From the IMG/VR virus record IMGVR_UViG_3300020060_000010, positions 1-64,000 of that record: a stretch of DNA of 64,000 nt. One strand, 5' to 3'. Shown here piece by piece: positions 46,589 to 54,720 of this stretch. This DNA is from a virus. Position numbers and translations under genes: made by a program. Below the pieces are notes generated by a model, which saw only the letters and a program-made list of their open reading frames with translations, ran no database searches and had not been told where the DNA came from. How positions within the stretch are numbered: the first letter of the stretch is position 1; every line of letters starts with the position of its first letter.

Positions 46589-47008
46589 TCAATAGTAATC
46601 GGAAAGATGTGGCTCGCGTTTCTTACGCGCCCATGGGTGCTCAAGCTCGCGTGCTGCCTTGCGCTTGGTCTCTGCCTGCGTCTCGGTTAGCACGTGGTTA
46701 GTCGCTCGCCTCTCCCGCTTGTCAGCACCGATCCGGGTCAGTGGGTAAAGGATGGTCCCCAGCGGCCGGAGATTCACCCGCACAGAGTGCCAGAGTCCTT
46801 GCAGCGGGTAGAGCACTAGGACGCGACCTAGGACGTTCAGAGCGCGACGAGAATAAGAGACGATCAGGACTGCACCGACAAGAGTCATAGCCCAAGCGAA
46901 TCCAACAGAGTTTGGCACGTTTGGATATGATGCCGGATCAATACGTGCTACATAAAGAATCCCAACCCCGAACACGAGGAACGGAACTGCCACTTTAAGT
47001 CGATTCAT
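46589..47008 (-). CDS. membrane protein, 139 aa
   Basis: Two TM helices (VPFLVFGVGILYVA; FAWAMTLVGAVLIV) and a basic tail. Coupled to the HNH gene. Confidence 0.55.
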   Translation of the reverse strand: MNRLKVAVPFLVFGVGILYVARIDPASYPNVPNSVGFAWAMTLVGAVLIVSYSRRALNVLGRVLVLYPLQGLWHSVRVNLRPLGTILYPLTRIGADKRERRATNHVLTETQAETKRKAARELEHPWARKKREPHLSDYY

Positions 47009-47880
47009 CTTGCCATCCTTCCTCTATCTTCAGCGTTATGGGTGAACAGTCTATTGCGCAATTCTTGTGCGGCTAATGCTGCCTCATAAGGATCATCGAA
47101 TACACCATTGAAATAGGTCTTTTTGTTATGCGCGGCATATGCTTTCCACCGACCATCGCCATTAGGTGTAACTCCTCGATAACCGCTCTGTGATACGCGA
47201 GATAAGAAAGCTCGGTTTTCTTGATTCTCTTTATTTGTGGCTAACCTAAGGTGGTCGGGGTTAACACAACTGCGATGACGGCATTCATGGTCAATTTCCA
47301 ACCCATTAGGAATTTCTCCATTGAATTCTTGATAAGACCATCGGTGTGCTCGATACTGACCATCCTTCATATGAAATTTGCCATATCCGTCTTTGTCCAG
47401 CTTTTTGTTCCAATACCAGCACCCATCAATATTCTTATCGTGATTTAGCTCAAAGCGCTCTATCGGAGTTAATGGCGTAGGAACATAAAAAGGGTCACCG
47501 TATTCAGTAAATCTGTATTTGTGCTCTTTACAATAACCATAACCTAAATGAATTTCATTACATCCGTCAATGTCGCAATAGCGAATTGGGATTCGCTTTT
47601 TGTCGGAGAGATAAAAATGATCCGGGTTCACACAGTGATACCTTTCGCATGTCTGCATTACAAACATCTTGTCTGGAATCGGACCAATGTACAATTCGTA
47701 TGACAATCGGTGTGCCTTATATGGCTTGGTCTTAAAGGCGCCCTGTGCATAACCTTGCGGACCAATCGTGCCAGTCCAAAGCCAACATCCGTCGTCTGAG
47801 ACCTCATATCGCGCTGTGAAGTTCTCTTCAATGGTCTTAGGTTTCAGAAAACTAACCTCCCTGCCTCTACTTCCTAGCAT
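47005..47880 (-). CDS. homing endonuclease with two HNH modules and an AP2 domain
   Basis: 291 aa. The first HNH-like module (AHRLSYELYIG...CERYHCVNPDHF) lacks a clean catalytic HD; the second (AHRWSYQEFNG...LEIDHECRHRSCVNPDHLRL) looks complete. A C-terminal AP2 DNA-binding domain follows (SGYRGVTPNGDGRWKA). SD GGTGGAAC. A free-standing mobile endonuclease. Confidence 0.9.
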   Translation of the reverse strand: MLGSRGREVSFLKPKTIEENFTARYEVSDDGCWLWTGTIGPQGYAQGAFKTKPYKAHRLSYELYIGPIPDKMFVMQTCERYHCVNPDHFYLSDKKRIPIRYCDIDGCNEIHLGYGYCKEHKYRFTEYGDPFYVPTPLTPIERFELNHDKNIDGCWYWNKKLDKDGYGKFHMKDGQYRAHRWSYQEFNGEIPNGLEIDHECRHRSCVNPDHLRLATNKENQENRAFLSRVSQSGYRGVTPNGDGRWKAYAAHNKKTYFNGVFDDPYEAALAAQELRNRLFTHNAEDRGRMAR

Positions 47881-47977
47881 TGTTCCACCTTTCCTAGTCT
47901 GCCGCTACACGTCGCGCTCCCGCTACTCGAATCGCTCCCGCTACACTAGCACGAATCGTACTGTTTTGGGAAGGGCT

Positions 47978-48012
47978 AAACCCCGGTAGCGGAGAGAGGT
48001 CGCTACCGGAGT
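47978..48012 (-). terminator. intrinsic terminator
   Basis: CTCCGGTAGCG / CGCTACCGGGG stem followed by TTTAG, after the ATPase gene. Confidence 0.8.
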
Positions 48013-48028
48013 CTGCCCTAGTCATTGA

Positions 48029-49060
48029 TCATCCAACAGTGACGCCATGCGATTCGAACACGGACTCGAATTGGGCCAGAGTGAACCCCTTGCGTACAGT
48101 GTTACCCTTGCGGACGTTAATAGGTGCAAGCTTAAACGGGTCCAAGGCTGCCACCAACTCTTTAGAGTTGAGAATGCCAGTCATGACCAGAACGTCTTCG
48201 GTTTGAATCTTAACTGACTCCATAACAGAGAAAGTGTCAGCGATGCCCTGTAGCAGCTTGGTAGTCGCGTCCTGGTGGAGTGAAGCGTAATCCGCGAACA
48301 CGAATCGAAGTGCAGAGACAAACTCCTCGCGAACACCGAACGTATCCGCAATCGCCACCATGGGCCACACTAGCTCGCTAGTCCTATCGTTAAGCCCGTC
48401 AAGTACCTCTAGCGGGTAAGCCTTAAGCGTCTCGGTGTGCTCGGTCAGCCATTCCTCTACGCGGTCCAGGATCGGTCCTGTAATGCCCTGAACGTCCGTG
48501 GAGAAGAAAGGTACAGTGTCGCCCTGGCCAGTCACCTTACGGCGCAGCACGATCGGGATACAACGGTCCAGAACGGTGTCAGGAAGCTCGGAAGTCGCAT
48601 CATTAATTCCGCTCAAAACCTTGCTTCCGAAAACGTTAAACTGGCGAACCTCTCCCTTATCGACACGCGGAACAGTGGCACCAATCTTGCAACCGGCGTT
48701 GATAACTGCGTTCAATTCTTTGTTGCCGCTTCGGCCCTTACTCCACACGGTATCCACTTCATCAATCATCATACACGGCTGTCCCAATTGATCGATACTT
48801 CTGAACATCGTCGCGGGAGTCATTGACACCGCTTTCAGTGGATTGGGGACCAAGGTAGCCAATACATCAAGAGTCAATGTCTTGCCTGAGCGCTTCTCGG
48901 CACTGTTGATATAAGCATATGCGGTCGTCTTAGGAATGCCGTGATGGAATGACCAGGCGTGCACCGCAAACACTGACAGAATCAGCTTATTCTCGTCCGA
49001 CGTGGCGACATATTTTCCGATGTAGCTCTGAATCTCTTTTAGGACGGTAGTCTCCGTCAT
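48029..49060 (-). CDS. DUF3631-type P-loop ATPase
   Basis: 343 aa. Walker A is AEKRSGKT (54-61) and Walker B is MMIDEVD (97-103). The following ELPDTVLDRCIPIVLRRK segment is typical of DUF3631 proteins in mobile elements and phages. It may be a helicase-like or motor ATPase. First gene after the promoter near 49.1 kb and ended by a strong terminator. Confidence 0.8.
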   Translation of the reverse strand: MTETTVLKEIQSYIGKYVATSDENKLILSVFAVHAWSFHHGIPKTTAYAYINSAEKRSGKTLTLDVLATLVPNPLKAVSMTPATMFRSIDQLGQPCMMIDEVDTVWSKGRSGNKELNAVINAGCKIGATVPRVDKGEVRQFNVFGSKVLSGINDATSELPDTVLDRCIPIVLRRKVTGQGDTVPFFSTDVQGITGPILDRVEEWLTEHTETLKAYPLEVLDGLNDRTSELVWPMVAIADTFGVREEFVSALRFVFADYASLHQDATTKLLQGIADTFSVMESVKIQTEDVLVMTGILNSKELVAALDPFKLAPINVRKGNTVRKGFTLAQFESVFESHGVTVG

Positions 49061-49097
49061 GCTTTGCTACCTCTCTCCAGGTGGGAGTCTCTCTCCC

Positions 49098-49130
49098 GAT
49101 AAGTAGAACACTACCAGTACAGATATTGAA
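49098..49130 (-). promoter_or_regulatory. probable promoter for the ATPase gene
   Basis: TTGTGA, 17-nt spacer, TAGTGT. Confidence 0.45.
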
Positions 49131-49164
49131 TCACAAGCCATTGTCCAAATAGTGAGATTGGAAT

Positions 49165-49197
49165 CGGCAGGACTAAACTCATACTTTCTTCCTGCCG
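49165..49197 (-). terminator. hairpin, possible terminator
   Basis: CGGCAGGA / TCCTGCCG with a 16-nt loop. An 18-codon frame with SD GAGG (about 49208-49264) precedes it. Confidence 0.45.
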
Positions 49198-49267
49198 AAA
49201 CCAAGCTAACTACTCTGGGCTATCCTTGTGCTGCCTGGCGTACTCTTTGGCCTCATTTGACGGCATT

Positions 49268-49381
49268 TCAGTATCCTCTCACAACAGCAACGATTGCGAC
49301 AACCATTAGACCGATTGCCAGGATAGGCCAGACGGACATAAAGAGAACGAACGCTACGTCATCGGGGTCCCACTTAGACAT
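49268..49381 (-). CDS. single-TM protein, 37 aa
   Basis: TM FVLFMSVWPILAIGLMVVAIV. SD GGGAGGTCTA. Overlaps the previous gene by 8 nt. Confidence 0.5.
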   Translation of the reverse strand: MSKWDPDDVAFVLFMSVWPILAIGLMVVAIVAVVRGY

Positions 49382-49604
49382 TAGACCTCCCGAAGTCCTT
49401 CAGGATGACGCGATAATCGTCGGCCACGCTGGCAAACGCAGAGGACTTGCCTTGCAGTCTTGAATACTCTTCGGTTGTCCGCGTATCCTCACTCATCCGC
49501 AAGCAACTCGCCGCGCGTCGATCGTTTCGCTCTATCTCATCCTCAATACGGGAGATAAGGCTCTCAAAGGCAAGCTCAGTTTGAAATGGATTATTCATTT
49601 TCAT
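49374..49604 (-). CDS. hypothetical helical protein, 76 aa
   Basis: Helical; coupled. Unknown. Confidence 0.6.
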   Translation of the reverse strand: MKMNNPFQTELAFESLISRIEDEIERNDRRAASCLRMSEDTRTTEEYSRLQGKSSAFASVADDYRVILKDFGRSNV

Positions 49605-49780
49605 ACTCCCTGTCGTCCCGCATTGTAAAGGTTAGAATGGAATGCTGCCTTGGCTTCCTCTAGAATCTTCTCTACGTCAAGTTCACGCGTCTGGGCTTTC
49701 GCCTTGCGGCTGTAGCGCTTGGCGATGCTGGCAAGCTTTCGGCTCGCGTCCCGCTTAGTATTCAATCCGTAGTCACTCAT
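49601..49780 (-). CDS. basic helical protein, 59 aa
   Basis: MSDYGLN start by ATGA; Lys/Arg-rich. Unknown. Confidence 0.55.
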   Translation of the reverse strand: MSDYGLNTKRDASRKLASIAKRYSRKAKAQTRELDVEKILEEAKAAFHSNLYNAGRQGV

Positions 49781-49977
49781 GAAACCGTCACCCATTCCAG
49801 TGCAGTACGCAGGACATTGTCATAGTCGCCAGACATAGCCTGATCAGTGAACTCGTCAATCTCTGCCGCGTCGACTCCGGCCCGGCGGAGTGCCTTGGCA
49901 ACCGATCCGATGATGCCGAACGCGTTACCATCCTGTCCGGTCTGAACCTCAATATCGGGGTACTTAACCTCGCTCAT
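49777..49977 (-). CDS. hypothetical protein, 66 aa
   Basis: MSEVKYPDIEV start with SD GAGAAGA; alpha/beta. Unknown. Confidence 0.6.
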   Translation of the reverse strand: MSEVKYPDIEVQTGQDGNAFGIIGSVAKALRRAGVDAAEIDEFTDQAMSGDYDNVLRTALEWVTVS

Positions 49978-49982
49978 TCTTC

Positions 49983-50228
49983 TCACCACTCCAATTCAAC
50001 GGTAGGGATATCTTCGGGCTCTGAGTTGTAGATAATCTCACAGACGGTTTCAAGGATAGGGTCGTCTCGCTTAATCTCTGCGAGGTTACCGTTTCCCGGC
50101 ATGATGTAGTCGCGGCTAAAACCATCCTTGCGATCAACTTCCGCCAGAGTCACGGAAAGGATCTTCTCCGTGTCCGTATCAACCCAGAAGTAAACACTTC
50201 CGGTAAACTCTACACTAACTCGCGTCAT
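49983..50228 (-). CDS. hypothetical protein, 81 aa
   Basis: MTRVSVEF start after SD AGGAGAGAA; resembles small phage proteins predicted to form a beta sheet. Unknown. Confidence 0.6.
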   Translation of the reverse strand: MTRVSVEFTGSVYFWVDTDTEKILSVTLAEVDRKDGFSRDYIMPGNGNLAEIKRDDPILETVCEIIYNSEPEDIPTVELEW

Positions 50229-50265
50229 TTCTCTCCTAGTGGTTAGTCTTTGCTTTCTAAGTCCT

Positions 50266-50294
50266 AATCTACTCTGGACTTCGCTGTCCGTCAA
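50266..50294 (-). promoter_or_regulatory. sigma70-type promoter
   Basis: TTGACG, 17-nt spacer, TAGATT. Confidence 0.65.
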
Positions 50295-50315
50295 GGTGCT
50301 ATCTCAGGATGTGGA

Positions 50316-50585
50316 CTACTGCCCCTGTCCGCCCGAAAACTCATTGTCACTGTATCCGGAACGGTTAACGATCGGATAGAAACCACGGTCCTTAGCTTTA
50401 ATCTCTGCCCGCGCATCTTCGATCTTATCACGCTGTTCAGTAACTATCGCGTCAAGTTTCTCATTCTCCGCGCGGAGACGTTCAATCTCAGCATAGGCCT
50501 GTTGCACCACGTTCCGCTGACCACGAGTCAAATTATCACCGTGGTTCACTATGATGGCAAGGTTGGTCAGTAGAATGTCACTCAT
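50316..50585 (-). CDS. coiled-coil protein, 89 aa
   Basis: Coiled coil at 30-65 (IERLRAENEKLDAIVTEQ). ATGA-coupled. Confidence 0.6.
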   Translation of the reverse strand: MSDILLTNLAIIVNHGDNLTRGQRNVVQQAYAEIERLRAENEKLDAIVTEQRDKIEDARAEIKAKDRGFYPIVNRSGYSDNEFSGGQGQ

Positions 50586-50761
50586 CGTTCACCGCTCCAG
50601 TCATGCGGCTTGAATCCACCTGTAACCAACCAGGCATCGATCGCATCAAACTTCTCCGCAAACTCTTCTAGCAACTCTCCCGCATCGTCATCTAGAAACG
50701 CATTATTGAGTACGCGGTCGGTCAATGATCGCAGGCTGGCAAGGGTCTGATCGGGGTCCAT
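50582..50761 (-). CDS. hypothetical acidic protein, 59 aa
   Basis: SD GAGAGAAACGAA region; acidic helices. Unknown. Confidence 0.55.
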   Translation of the reverse strand: MDPDQTLASLRSLTDRVLNNAFLDDDAGELLEEFAEKFDAIDAWLVTGGFKPHDWSGER

Positions 50762-50807
50762 TTCGTTTCTCTCTTCTCTCGTTTGTTGGTCTTGGTAGTA
50801 ACTTAGC

Positions 50808-51284
50808 TCAGATTCCTAGCGATGTCAATAGCTCGGAGGCACGTTTCCAGTCCGGGTTCACGTGCCAGTCGATCACCGCGTTTGGCTTGCAGGCAGTACA
50901 GACGTAGCCACCGGAGACAGGCGCACGGTGCTTACCGTAGCGGTGTCCGTTGAGACAGACGCCGATGTACTTCGCGTCAGGGGTGGTGAGGTTATGGGTC
51001 CGCTTGCCATCCCCACCTAGCTCCAAGCACTTAGCGCGCCACAGGGGGCCGTGTGAGTCGTTGGGTATGATGCCGTGGCTTGCCTCATGCAGGCCGATCA
51101 GGTGGAAGTCTTCCAGGCTGTTCAGGGCCGCAATCGGAGCAGACAGTCTGATCAGTCGCTTGCCAGCGTAGCAGACGCCAGCTTGACGGACAGAGTTGCT
51201 CCAAGTCCATCGATAGCTGGGGAGGTAACCTCGCAGCAAGCTTGTGAATTCGCGGGAGAAATGTTTGAAGTCGTTTGCATCCAT
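50808..51284 (-). CDS. second SprT-like zinc metalloprotease-type protein
   Basis: 158 aa. HEASH at 66-70 with a downstream His (NDSHGPLW), then a zinc-ribbon-like C-terminus (CLNGH...CTACK). Same family as the 18.1 kb protein but shorter and with low direct similarity. SD GGCAAGACA. Confidence 0.7.
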   Translation of the reverse strand: MDANDFKHFSREFTSLLRGYLPSYRWTWSNSVRQAGVCYAGKRLIRLSAPIAALNSLEDFHLIGLHEASHGIIPNDSHGPLWRAKCLELGGDGKRTHNLTTPDAKYIGVCLNGHRYGKHRAPVSGGYVCTACKPNAVIDWHVNPDWKRASELLTSLGI

Positions 51285-51295
51285 TGTCTTGCCTC

Positions 51296-51496
51296 TCAGT
51301 AAACGAAACCGTCAACTTTGCGCAGCTTTGTACGGACTTCCTCCGCCCGTACGTGACTCTGCCAGTATTCACCATACTTAGCCTTGGCGTACTGATTGGC
51401 AACCTGCTCATTGGCGAATACTAGCACTTCTCCCCATCCTGAGCAAGCCCATTCATCACAGTCGCATGGATCGGACACAAGCCATACCGTGTCCAT
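51296..51496 (-). CDS. hypothetical protein, 66 aa
   Basis: MDTVWLVSDPCDCDEW start; Cys/Trp-rich, similar in layout to the 41.3 kb pair. TAATG-coupled. Confidence 0.55.
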   Translation of the reverse strand: MDTVWLVSDPCDCDEWACSGWGEVLVFANEQVANQYAKAKYGEYWQSHVRAEEVRTKLRKVDGFVY

Positions 51497-51555
51497 TAGT
51501 CGGCATCCGAGAGACGCTCTACGAACTCTTCTGAGTCAGTTACCGTGATAAGCAT
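51496..51555 (-). CDS. 19-aa peptide
   Basis: SD AAGGTCTGAC precedes the ATG and the stop overlaps the next ATG (TAATG). Possibly a coupling leader. Confidence 0.4.
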   Translation of the reverse strand: MLITVTDSEEFVERLSDAD

Positions 51556-51556
51556 G

Positions 51557-51928
51557 TCAGACCTTAGCCGCAAACCAGGTAGTGCTAGCCTCCGAGCGAC
51601 GGAAGCGGGACCGCGCGCGCTCAGGATGGCCACCAAACTTAGCGGCGAACTCAGACCACGGTGCAGTCGGGAAGTGAGCCTTAAACGTATGCTCTGCCTG
51701 TCCCTTGCCATACACGTCAGACTGATCAAGGCGACGCTTGATAGAGGACTCAGGATTGAACTTGCGGGACCGGTCGCTAGCGAACTTAGCAAGCGAGCCG
51801 ACAGTAACGTGGTACTCTCCGCCGGAGTAGGTAGCGACTACATCGCTATTGTGAATCGCGTCAAGCATCGTCGGGTACGAAACTCCGGCCAGCTTGGCGG
51901 ACTTGATACCGTTGAAAGTGTGCGTCAT
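51557..51928 (-). CDS. hypothetical protein with HTH-like start, 123 aa
   Basis: AKLAGVSYPTMLDAI near the N-terminus resembles an HTH; basic C-terminus. First gene of the leftward block, with its own promoter. SD GGAGAAACC. Confidence 0.5.
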   Translation of the reverse strand: MTHTFNGIKSAKLAGVSYPTMLDAIHNSDVVATYSGGEYHVTVGSLAKFASDRSRKFNPESSIKRRLDQSDVYGKGQAEHTFKAHFPTAPWSEFAAKFGGHPERARSRFRRSEASTTWFAAKV

Positions 51929-51977
51929 GATGGTTTCTCCTTTTGGTCTGGTCAGTCTCTCTGACCTTGTGATGGTT

Positions 51978-52007
51978 AATCTACCTGGGTCTGATCTAGC
52001 GTGTCAA
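51978..52007 (-). promoter_or_regulatory. promoter at the head of the leftward block
   Basis: TTGACA, 18-nt spacer, TAGATT. Confidence 0.7.
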
Positions 52008-52016
52008 CCTAGCGTC

Positions 52017-52184
52017 TCAAGAGATGAGACTGCGAATTCGTTTATTGTTGACAGGCGCGGACTTGTAATACGATTGGCCAACACTTCGCTTTGCATAATA
52101 CCTGACCGTACGAACCGCAACATTAAACCGCTCCGCCAATTGGGTCGCAGTTTGATATGACTGTCGATCAGAACTGTGAAACAT
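52017..52184 (-). CDS. HTH protein, 55 aa (possibly frameshift product)
   Basis: TATQLAERFNVAVRTVRYYAKR is a clear HTH. The preceding 27-aa frame (52168-52251) reads like its missing N-terminus in another frame. Confidence 0.5.
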   Translation of the reverse strand: MFHSSDRQSYQTATQLAERFNVAVRTVRYYAKRSVGQSYYKSAPVNNKRIRSLIS

Positions 52185-52251
52185 AATACCTGTTATGACG
52201 ATAGTTATCTTTGATGTACCAAATGTCTGCGGCGCTAAGTTGACTGCTCAT
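52168..52251 (-). CDS. 27-aa frame upstream of the HTH frame
   Basis: MSSQLSAADIWYIKDNYRHNR then stop. It overlaps the HTH frame by 17 nt; a shift of one base would fuse them. Confidence 0.4.
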   Translation of the reverse strand: MSSQLSAADIWYIKDNYRHNRYYVSQF

Positions 52252-52293
52252 AACCAGACTCTATCTGTCTGTTGGAAGGATGTCAAGGGAGTC

Positions 52294-52503
52294 TCACATG
52301 CTGGACAAGTGAGCCTTGCAGGTCCGGGGATGAGTCTGGCAGACGCAACGGAACGTAGTATCGTACGGTAGCTTAGCCTTGCGCTCTATGTCGCGCTGAG
52401 AGGCAACCTCGCGTCTCTCAGCTTCCGCTTTCAGGATGTAGGCAGGCTTAAGACTGACGTAGCCACCCATGGCGGTCCCGACTCTGCCTTTACCTTTACT
52501 CAT
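52294..52503 (-). CDS. hypothetical basic protein, 69 aa
   Basis: MSKGKGRVGT start after SD AAGG; C-terminal CVCQTHPRTC knuckle. Unknown. Confidence 0.5.
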   Translation of the reverse strand: MSKGKGRVGTAMGGYVSLKPAYILKAEAERREVASQRDIERKAKLPYDTTFRCVCQTHPRTCKAHLSSM

Positions 52504-52623
52504 GACGTTTACCTTGATAGACTGTACTGTTGATTCAATTTTACAGCACGGCACAAGTCGAGTCCAGAGAATGAGTTGTCAGATTCCTACAAAAATACGT
52601 CAGAAAGTTTGTAGGTAAAATCA

Positions 52624-52653
52624 TTGACAAAGATTTGCCCAGTATTTTATAAT
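52624..52653 (+). promoter_or_regulatory. strong consensus promoter
   Basis: TTGACA, 18-nt spacer, TATAAT: the closest match to consensus in the window, firing into the HNH locus. Confidence 0.8.
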
Positions 52654-52659
52654 TGAATC

Positions 52660-52925
52660 TTAGTACTTAAATAATTACTTCGTACTCTCTCATAACTCAT
52701 ACATTTCTCGTTCCTCGAAATGCATAAGTTATTCAAGAATACTCAGTAATTATGAAAGAAATTTTGAAATTCATTTCGGAAAACAACAAACGAAAAAAAC
52801 TAACTTAGCGGGAAAGAATTCCAGTAGTCCGAAGGACAGTTCTCTTCCGGCATACCGAAGGTAACTATCTCCGTTCCGCTTCGCTCCACTACGATAGTTG
52901 TGCTGCAACCACTCAATTTTTAAAA
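52660..52925 (+). ncRNA. AT-rich structured leader RNA of the HNH locus
   Basis: A long nested hairpin: AATTACT(52672)/AGTAATT, ATAACT/AGTTAT and CATTTC-loop-GAAATG with symmetric CATA internal loops. Then AACTATC/GATAGTT near 52866-52903. No ORF with an SD. Confidence 0.5.
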
Positions 52926-52929
52926 TTGG

Positions 52930-52935
52930 TACAAT
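52930..52935 (+). promoter_or_regulatory. -10 box directly before the HNH start
   Basis: TACAAT ends 5 nt before the ATG at 52941; no -35 seen. Suggests a leaderless transcript. Confidence 0.4.
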
Positions 52936-52940
52936 GGACT

Positions 52941-53303
52941 ATGACAAAGAGACGTAGAACAAGAATTTCCTACAGAGCTAAGTACCGTAGGTACTTGAAG
53001 AGTAAAGCATGGTCTGATAAACGAAATCAGTATTGGAATTCTTCATCAACTCGAAAAACTTGTTTGTTCTGCGGAAAGAGAAGAACTCAAGCTAAGTTAG
53101 ATTTACACCACCTTGATTACTCACATGTTTATAACGAACGTCTGAAAGATTTGATTCCGCTCTGTTCTATCCTTGACAGGACAGGAAACGGATGTGGAGC
53201 ACACAAGACAGTAACTCTAGCTTGGTCAAGAGAGAAACGTCTACCTGTTAAAGATAGACGCACTCTCAGACAACTAACCTTTGACTTGATCCCGCTTAGA
53301 TAG
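52941..53303 (+). CDS. HNH endonuclease, 120 aa, AT-rich locus
   Basis: Very basic N-terminus (TKRRRTRISYRAKYRRYLK) and an HNH core: CLFCGKRRTQ, LDLHHLDY, LIPLCSILD..GNGCGAHK. No SD. Base composition is clearly more AT-rich than its neighbours, suggesting recent transfer. Free-standing mobile nuclease likely. Confidence 0.75.
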   Translation: MTKRRRTRISYRAKYRRYLKSKAWSDKRNQYWNSSSTRKTCLFCGKRRTQAKLDLHHLDYSHVYNERLKDLIPLCSILDRTGNGCGAHKTVTLAWSREKRLPVKDRRTLRQLTFDLIPLR

Positions 53304-53327
53304 AGTTCACGAACGAAAGAACTGGCA

Positions 53328-53570
53328 TCAGAGCCAAAACGATTCGTATTCATACAGCCACGAACTGATCAGTGCTTCCGCATCATCCGGATCAATGGTA
53401 TCCGGGTCAAGATCGACCGTGCGAAGAATGTCGTTTGACAGGATGTCTCCGGCCCATTCTCCAGAGAGAGGATCGGATCGGTAGTCGTGACTCTTGGCGT
53501 AGGACACCGCATGCTCTTGCACCTTGGCGTCTGCCAGTCCGTACTCAAAGCCGCTCATCTGCTTACTCAC
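53328..53570 (-). CDS. hypothetical acidic protein, 80 aa, GTG start
   Basis: SD AAGGGAGACAAC precedes the GTG. The only leftward gene within the rightward region, with its own promoter. Unknown. Confidence 0.55.
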   Translation of the reverse strand: MSKQMSGFEYGLADAKVQEHAVSYAKSHDYRSDPLSGEWAGDILSNDILRTVDLDPDTIDPDDAEALISSWLYEYESFWL

Positions 53571-53615
53571 GTTGTCTCCCTTGTTCTCTTCCCGCGCCTT
53601 GCGGGTGATGGGTGA

Positions 53616-53644
53616 AACGTATCCTGTCTGCTGACCAGAGTCAA
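53616..53644 (-). promoter_or_regulatory. promoter of the 80-aa leftward gene
   Basis: TTGACT, 17-nt spacer, TACGTT. Confidence 0.6.
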
Positions 53645-53681
53645 ACACCTGTCTCAAGATGTAAGATGACCCCGGCAGGGC

Positions 53682-53710
53682 TTGACAGATCCGGAACGAG
53701 AGAGTAGATT
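53682..53710 (+). promoter_or_regulatory. rightward promoter 1
   Basis: TTGACA-N17-TAGATT; divergent from 53616. Confidence 0.65.
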
Positions 53711-53829
53711 TCTGTCTATCGGGTCAAGCGAAACCGTAGGGATTGCCTCACTAGCTCAGCAGTCAGGACTAGGGTTGAGTCTCTGAGAGTAGCGCCATAG
53801 TTACTCCGGAGATACCCGTAAGTGTCGGC

Positions 53830-53858
53830 TTGACAGTAGGAAAGCAAGATGATAGCGT
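53830..53858 (+). promoter_or_regulatory. rightward promoter 2
   Basis: TTGACA-N17-TAGCGT. Confidence 0.55.
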
Positions 53859-53941
53859 GAGACCAGAACGAACGGCCACTGTGCCACTAGTAAGGTGGTG
53901 ATTATCATGACTGGGCCAGAGAAAGACTGGCACCCGAAAGC

Positions 53942-53970
53942 TTGACAACAGAATAGCTTGGCGGAACAAT
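53942..53970 (+). promoter_or_regulatory. rightward promoter 3
   Basis: TTGACA-N17-AACAAT; weak -10. Confidence 0.4.
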
Positions 53971-54174
53971 CCTGAATAAATAGGATACTCCCCAAGTCAG
54001 TCCGATATAACCAGCCGGACTATAAATGGACTTGGTTGGGTTGCATAGCCCAATAGTATGCCGTACTGGAAATCATCCGAAAACAGAATCCCGGTGTGAT
54101 CTCAGGAAACCGTCTCTACAAGCCGTAAACCGCAAGAGACGGACCCACCTAAACTTCTATGAGAGAGGCAGACC

Positions 54175-54387
54175 ATGGCCAAAGGCAAGACAAGCTCAGC
54201 ACCAAAGGCGAAGTTTTACGTCCTAGTCGGCCACAACGGCACTGTGCTGCCCTTGACGGCGCTTTGTGTAGCTCACCTGACCAAAACGAATTACCTGCCG
54301 CTACAGCGCCGTTTTGACCTCTCCCAATGGGCGCAGGTCAGCGAGGGAACCTGTATCATCTGTCCGGATGACGAGACTGGGGTTTGA
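54175..54387 (+). CDS. hypothetical protein, 70 aa
   Basis: SD GAGAGAGGCAGACC. A CIICPDDE knuckle near the end. Unknown. Confidence 0.6.
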   Translation: MAKGKTSSAPKAKFYVLVGHNGTVLPLTALCVAHLTKTNYLPLQRRFDLSQWAQVSEGTCIICPDDETGV

Positions 54388-54413
54388 CAGTCTGCCCGGT
54401 CTGTGATTAGATA
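54384..54413 (+). promoter_or_regulatory. rightward promoter 4
   Basis: TTGACA-N18-TAGATA, overlapping the end of the preceding gene. Confidence 0.6.
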
Positions 54414-54441
54414 CAGCTATCAACTACTGAAAGGTAAGACA

Positions 54442-54720
54442 ATGGCTACCAAGGCAGACCGGGATGAGGCTATCCGCAAGTTGCAAGAAATGGCTCCGAG
54501 ATTGGGAAAGGCTATCAATACGGTGATGGCGCTTGATCAGACCGCGACCCATGAGGAACTGGTCGCTAAGCTTGACGCTATGAAGCCAGGAAGTAAGGTA
54601 TTCGGCGCGCGGGACGAGTACACCAAAAGCCGCGTCCGTTGGACCTCCGGCATTTGGGGTGACAGGCTAACGTCTGACGAAGTTGTCTTTCGTTGCGGCA
54701 CCGGTCTGGCAGATCAGTAA
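54442..54720 (+). CDS. hypothetical helical protein, 92 aa
   Basis: SD AAAGGTAAGAC. Basic N-terminal helix. TAATG-coupled to the next gene. Confidence 0.6.
   Translation: MATKADRDEAIRKLQEMAPRLGKAINTVMALDQTATHEELVAKLDAMKPGSKVFGARDEYTKSRVRWTSGIWGDRLTSDEVVFRCGTGLADQ

Larger units (their letters stand above)
53711..54174 (+). other. promoter-rich stretch without a clear gene; possible small RNAs
   Basis: Three promoters fire here. I see only a 12-codon frame with SD (about 53908). Hairpins include TTGGG/CCCAA (about 54034-54053) and CGTCTC/GAGACG (54111-54141). A 66-codon frame from 54026 has no SD. Confidence 0.4.

Noticed and set aside
52660-53303. IscB/HEARO omega-RNA system
   Set aside because: The HNH protein is only about 120 aa with no RuvC or bridge helix; only the RNA-plus-HNH layout is similar.
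54026-54226. 66-aa plus-strand protein
   Set aside because: No SD, unlikely composition, and overlap with the well-supported 54175 gene in another frame.
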